DNA from: Flavipsychrobacter sp. | GTDB taxonomy: Bacteria; Bacteroidota; Bacteroidia; Chitinophagales; Chitinophagaceae | Direction: 5' to 3' | Assembly (NCBI GenBank): GCA_021156265.1 | Contig: JAJNBR010000112.1 | Location: 1-8,606, forward strand | DNA length: 8,606 bases | Shown: piece after piece, positions 6,194 to 8,606 of the stretch | Position numbering within the stretch: the first letter of the stretch is position 1 | Layout of the letters: the number at the start of each line of letters is the position of its first letter | The notes under the pieces: model-generated | What the model was told of the DNA's origin: nothing | What the model saw: only the letters and a program-made list of their open reading frames with translations | Database searches by the model: none | Program-made: the position numbers and the translations under genes

Positions 6194-8341
6194 ATGATCT
6201 CTATACGTACCCTTCTCGTATTGCTTCTTTTGCATTCAGGCTTTAGCTATGCCCAGTCAGTCAACTGCCCTCCGAACATCGATTTCGAAGCAGGTAATTA
6301 TAGCAGCTGGCAATTTTTCACAGGTTCCTGTTGTCCTATCACTACGCCTACAAATTCAGGAGCTGTGGGCGGCATACACGTTCTAACCACAGGTTCCGGA
6401 ACCGATCCCTATGGCGGGTTTCCGGTGGTAGCGCCCGGCGGAGTTTATTCATTGAAGTTGGGTAACAACAGTACTGGTGCCCAGGCCGAAAGGGCGCGCT
6501 ACTATGTCCATGTGCCAACCAGCACTACCAAGTATATTCTTATTTTCAGGTACGCCGTCGTATTCCAGGACCCCGGCCACCCGGTAGCCGACCAACCCCG
6601 CTTCGAGGTTAAAGCTTACGACTCTGCAACGGGCGTTGGCGTACAGTGTGCCACTTTTGATTTCGTTGCGTCGTCGGTGTTACCCGGGTTTAAACAGTCA
6701 ACGACCAACGGCGTATGGTATAAAGAGTGGACAACTGCCAGTCTCGACCTGTCCGATTTCTCAGGTAAAACAGTGGCGGTTGATTTTGCAACGGGGGATT
6801 GTGCTCAGGGAGCGCACTTCGGTTACGGATATATAGACCTGGATTGTAAATTGTTTGAAAGCTTTACTTATAAATGTAACAATATAGGCAGCGTGAACCT
6901 GACCGCACCTCCTGGTTTTCAAAACTATACCTGGTATTCTCCGGGGTTCGGATCTGTGGTAGGTAACACCCAGATGATCACGGTTACAACACCCGCTACC
7001 GGCAGCATATATCCGGTGGTGCTTGCACCTTACCCCGGCTACGGATGTCCTGATACTTTGTTCGCAGAAGTTCGATCATCCATTATCCAAAGCAACCTGA
7101 ATGATTTGGTTCTTTGTACCGGGGCAACCAGCACACAACTGGACCCTAAAGCAACGGGTAACAATGGACCGTTTACTTATGAATGGAGTCCGTCAACCGG
7201 CCTGAGTTGTACTACTTGCGCCGTTCCAACAGCTTCTTTTACAGGCAACATGAAATACGCTGTTAAGATAACCGACACGGTAGGCTGTTATGACGTCGAT
7301 ACAGTCACCATAACGATAGTTCCGCTGATGCAAACAGACATTGAAGCGCCAGATACTGTGTGTCAGAATACTGGCGTAAAGATCCGTGCGGTCTCAACTC
7401 CCGGTCATAAACCGAAATATTACTGGGACCTTGACGGAGGTACTATCGCAAAAGGCAATTTAACCGACAGCATCGTTGCGGTGTGGGGTACGCCGGGTTT
7501 GAAAAAAGTATACGTGCTTGCGCAAAGCAATGGTTGTGAAATACCGGATTCAGTGTATGTATATGTCCGTCCCGCACCCCAGCCGTTCTTCCAGGCATCA
7601 TCTGTATACGCCTGTGTTGGAGATACAGTTTCGTTAAATATTACTAAGGAGAATGGCTTTTTTTACTGGAAGGTAGACGAGAAAGATCTGACTGACACGG
7701 CTTATGTGAGCCCGGTAAAGCTAGCCTGGAACAAAAGTGGTGAGAAGAAAATAGTTCTGGGTATCCAGGGCGACAAAAAATGTCCGGCCAAAGAGTTCTC
7801 CCGTTCGATATTCGTACGAGATTTCCCGGATGCGACGATCACACTAAAAAACGATTTCTGTATTGGCGGCGTTTCAACTTTATCAGCTAAGGTGCACCCT
7901 GATTATATTTACGATTGGAGACCTGTATTATACTTCTTAAACAACAGCACCAGCGAGGTGCAGGCAGAGATACCCGAACCGGGTTATGTAACATTGCAGG
8001 TTACCGACAGGTGGCTGACAAGGTGTACAACGAAAGACAGCATCTATGCCAATCCCAAAGAATGTTGTGATATAATGACACCCGACGCATTTACGCCTAA
8101 TGGCGACGGACGTAACGACATGTTCAAACTCATCACACCGGGTACACAAAAGGTATTATCGTTTATGGTCGCGAACCGCCGCGGACAAGTGTTGTATAAA
8201 TCTGAATCGCGTGACGGGGGATGGGATGGCGCTTACAAAGGCGTAGCGCAGGATGAAGATACTTACATGTTCTTTATCGAATACCTATGCGAAGACCAGG
8301 AAATAAGAACAAAAAAAGGAACTTTCCACCTGATCAGGTAG
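6194..8341 (+). CDS. Secreted multidomain surface protein with PKD-like repeats and type IX (type B) sorting domain
   Basis: This 715-residue protein has a Sec signal peptide (hydrophobic LLVLLLL, likely cleavage after Ala20 in SYA-QS). It should cross the outer membrane by the type IX secretion system. Residues about 24-217 look like a beta-sandwich module: it opens with NIDFEAGNYSSWQFFTG and closes with FGYGYIDLDC, a pattern seen in many Bacteroidota exoproteins. Several beta-rich Ig/PKD-like modules follow, each with a cysteine near its start: one with YEWSPSTGLSCTTC (about 305-378), then modules at about 385-460 (Cys390), 465-545 (Cys474) and 550-620 (Cys556). Residues about 625-715 are the gliding-motility-associated (CHU_C) sorting domain, with TPDAFTPNGDGRND from 629 and the typical ending KKGTFHLIR. 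I see no catalytic motif; adhesion, glycan binding or matrix structure is likely. The ATG opens directly on the signal peptide. The gene stands alone, followed by its own terminator. Confidence 0.92.
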   Translation: MISIRTLLVLLLLHSGFSYAQSVNCPPNIDFEAGNYSSWQFFTGSCCPITTPTNSGAVGGIHVLTTGSGTDPYGGFPVVAPGGVYSLKLGNNSTGAQAERARYYVHVPTSTTKYILIFRYAVVFQDPGHPVADQPRFEVKAYDSATGVGVQCATFDFVASSVLPGFKQSTTNGVWYKEWTTASLDLSDFSGKTVAVDFATGDCAQGAHFGYGYIDLDCKLFESFTYKCNNIGSVNLTAPPGFQNYTWYSPGFGSVVGNTQMITVTTPATGSIYPVVLAPYPGYGCPDTLFAEVRSSIIQSNLNDLVLCTGATSTQLDPKATGNNGPFTYEWSPSTGLSCTTCAVPTASFTGNMKYAVKITDTVGCYDVDTVTITIVPLMQTDIEAPDTVCQNTGVKIRAVSTPGHKPKYYWDLDGGTIAKGNLTDSIVAVWGTPGLKKVYVLAQSNGCEIPDSVYVYVRPAPQPFFQASSVYACVGDTVSLNITKENGFFYWKVDEKDLTDTAYVSPVKLAWNKSGEKKIVLGIQGDKKCPAKEFSRSIFVRDFPDATITLKNDFCIGGVSTLSAKVHPDYIYDWRPVLYFLNNSTSEVQAEIPEPGYVTLQVTDRWLTRCTTKDSIYANPKECCDIMTPDAFTPNGDGRNDMFKLITPGTQKVLSFMVANRRGQVLYKSESRDGGWDGAYKGVAQDEDTYMFFIEYLCEDQEIRTKKGTFHLIR

Positions 8342-8360
8342 ATGTTTTTCGATTGTTAAT

Positions 8361-8392
8361 ACAAGGGCGGCTAACACCGCCCTTTTTTTTTG
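8361..8392 (+). terminator. Intrinsic terminator after the secreted-protein gene
   Basis: AAGGGCGG (8363-8370) pairs perfectly with CCGCCCTT (8377-8384) around a six-base loop CTAACA, and nine T residues run from 8383 to 8391. It starts about 20 bp after the TAG stop and closes this transcription unit. Confidence 0.95.
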
Positions 8393-8606
8393 TCCATAAT
8401 CGAATGGCATAGTTTTTTCAATCTAATCTATTGAAAGATAAGTTGTAAGCTCTTCTGTTCTCAACATATAACAGGATTTCGATTCATTATTCTCTGGTTT
8501 TTGCGATGGTACGTCAGTTAATGTCATTAGTAGATAAAATGCTCACAGTTTTAAAAGTGGGGTCTTCCTCAACGTGTATTGCTACACCATGGGACACCCT
8601 GCGGAT
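8393..8606. other. Right-edge stretch without an assignable gene; two short open frames run off the end
   Basis: The first 110 bases or so are AT-rich with stops in all frames. From ATG 8506 a plus-strand frame stays open to the window end (33 codons, beginning MVRQLMSLVDKML). On the minus strand a frame is open from the edge down to a TGA at 8514-8516 (30 codons, ending ILSTNDIN). The two overlap, so at most one is likely real. Neither shows a motif I recognise, and neither has a clear -7 box or ribosome site. Confidence 0.3.

Noticed and set aside
1..8606. CRISPR arrays, tRNA or rRNA genes, insertion sequences, attachment sites
   Set aside because: No regularly spaced repeats, cloverleaf-forming segments, transposase motifs or flanking target duplications were seen on reading either strand.

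Overview
The window looks like an ordinary chromosomal segment of a Bacteroidota bacterium, probably close to Chitinophagaceae. Three things point there. The last large gene ends in a type B C-terminal signal of the type IX secretion system, which is confined to this phylum. The OmpA-family fragment at the left edge has a Bacteroidota-type variant of the peptidoglycan-binding domain. One promoter carries a perfect TAnnTTTG -7 box, and most starts lack a clear Shine-Dalgarno sequence. Base composition is moderate and coding density is high. I see no mobile element, tRNA, rRNA or CRISPR array.

Layout from left to right. (1) The 3' end of an OmpA-family outer-membrane protein gene (+), closed by a strong intrinsic terminator. 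(2) A convergent BadF/NAGK-type sugar kinase gene (-). (3) A 155-bp divergent spacer with a Bacteroidota-type promoter reading into a membrane-anchored S41 C-terminal processing peptidase (+). (4) A small orphan HsdR-N-terminal-like PD-(D/E)XK protein gene (-), whose 3' end overlaps the peptidase gene tail to tail by 21 bp. (5) An 81-bp divergent spacer, then a short-form AMP nucleosidase gene (+) joined by a TGATG stop/start overlap to a fused two-domain oligopeptide-type ABC ATPase gene (+). (6) A 95-bp spacer with a 12-bp palindrome, then a 715-residue secreted multidomain protein (+) with a signal peptide, PKD-like repeats and a type IX sorting domain, closed by a second strong terminator. 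(7) About 215 bp at the right edge with no gene I can name.

Functionally this is mostly envelope and housekeeping material: OmpA cell-wall anchoring, amino-sugar phosphorylation that could serve wall recycling or chitin use, periplasmic proteolysis, AMP turnover to adenine and ribose 5-phosphate, peptide or other solute transport, and a large surface or secreted protein. The only pair tied together by sequence is AMP nucleosidase plus ABC ATPase. I did not find a convincing new multi-gene system. The points most worth checking are the orphan HsdR-N protein, the nucleosidase/ABC coupling, and the OmpA domain that lacks the usual peptidoglycan-binding aspartate.
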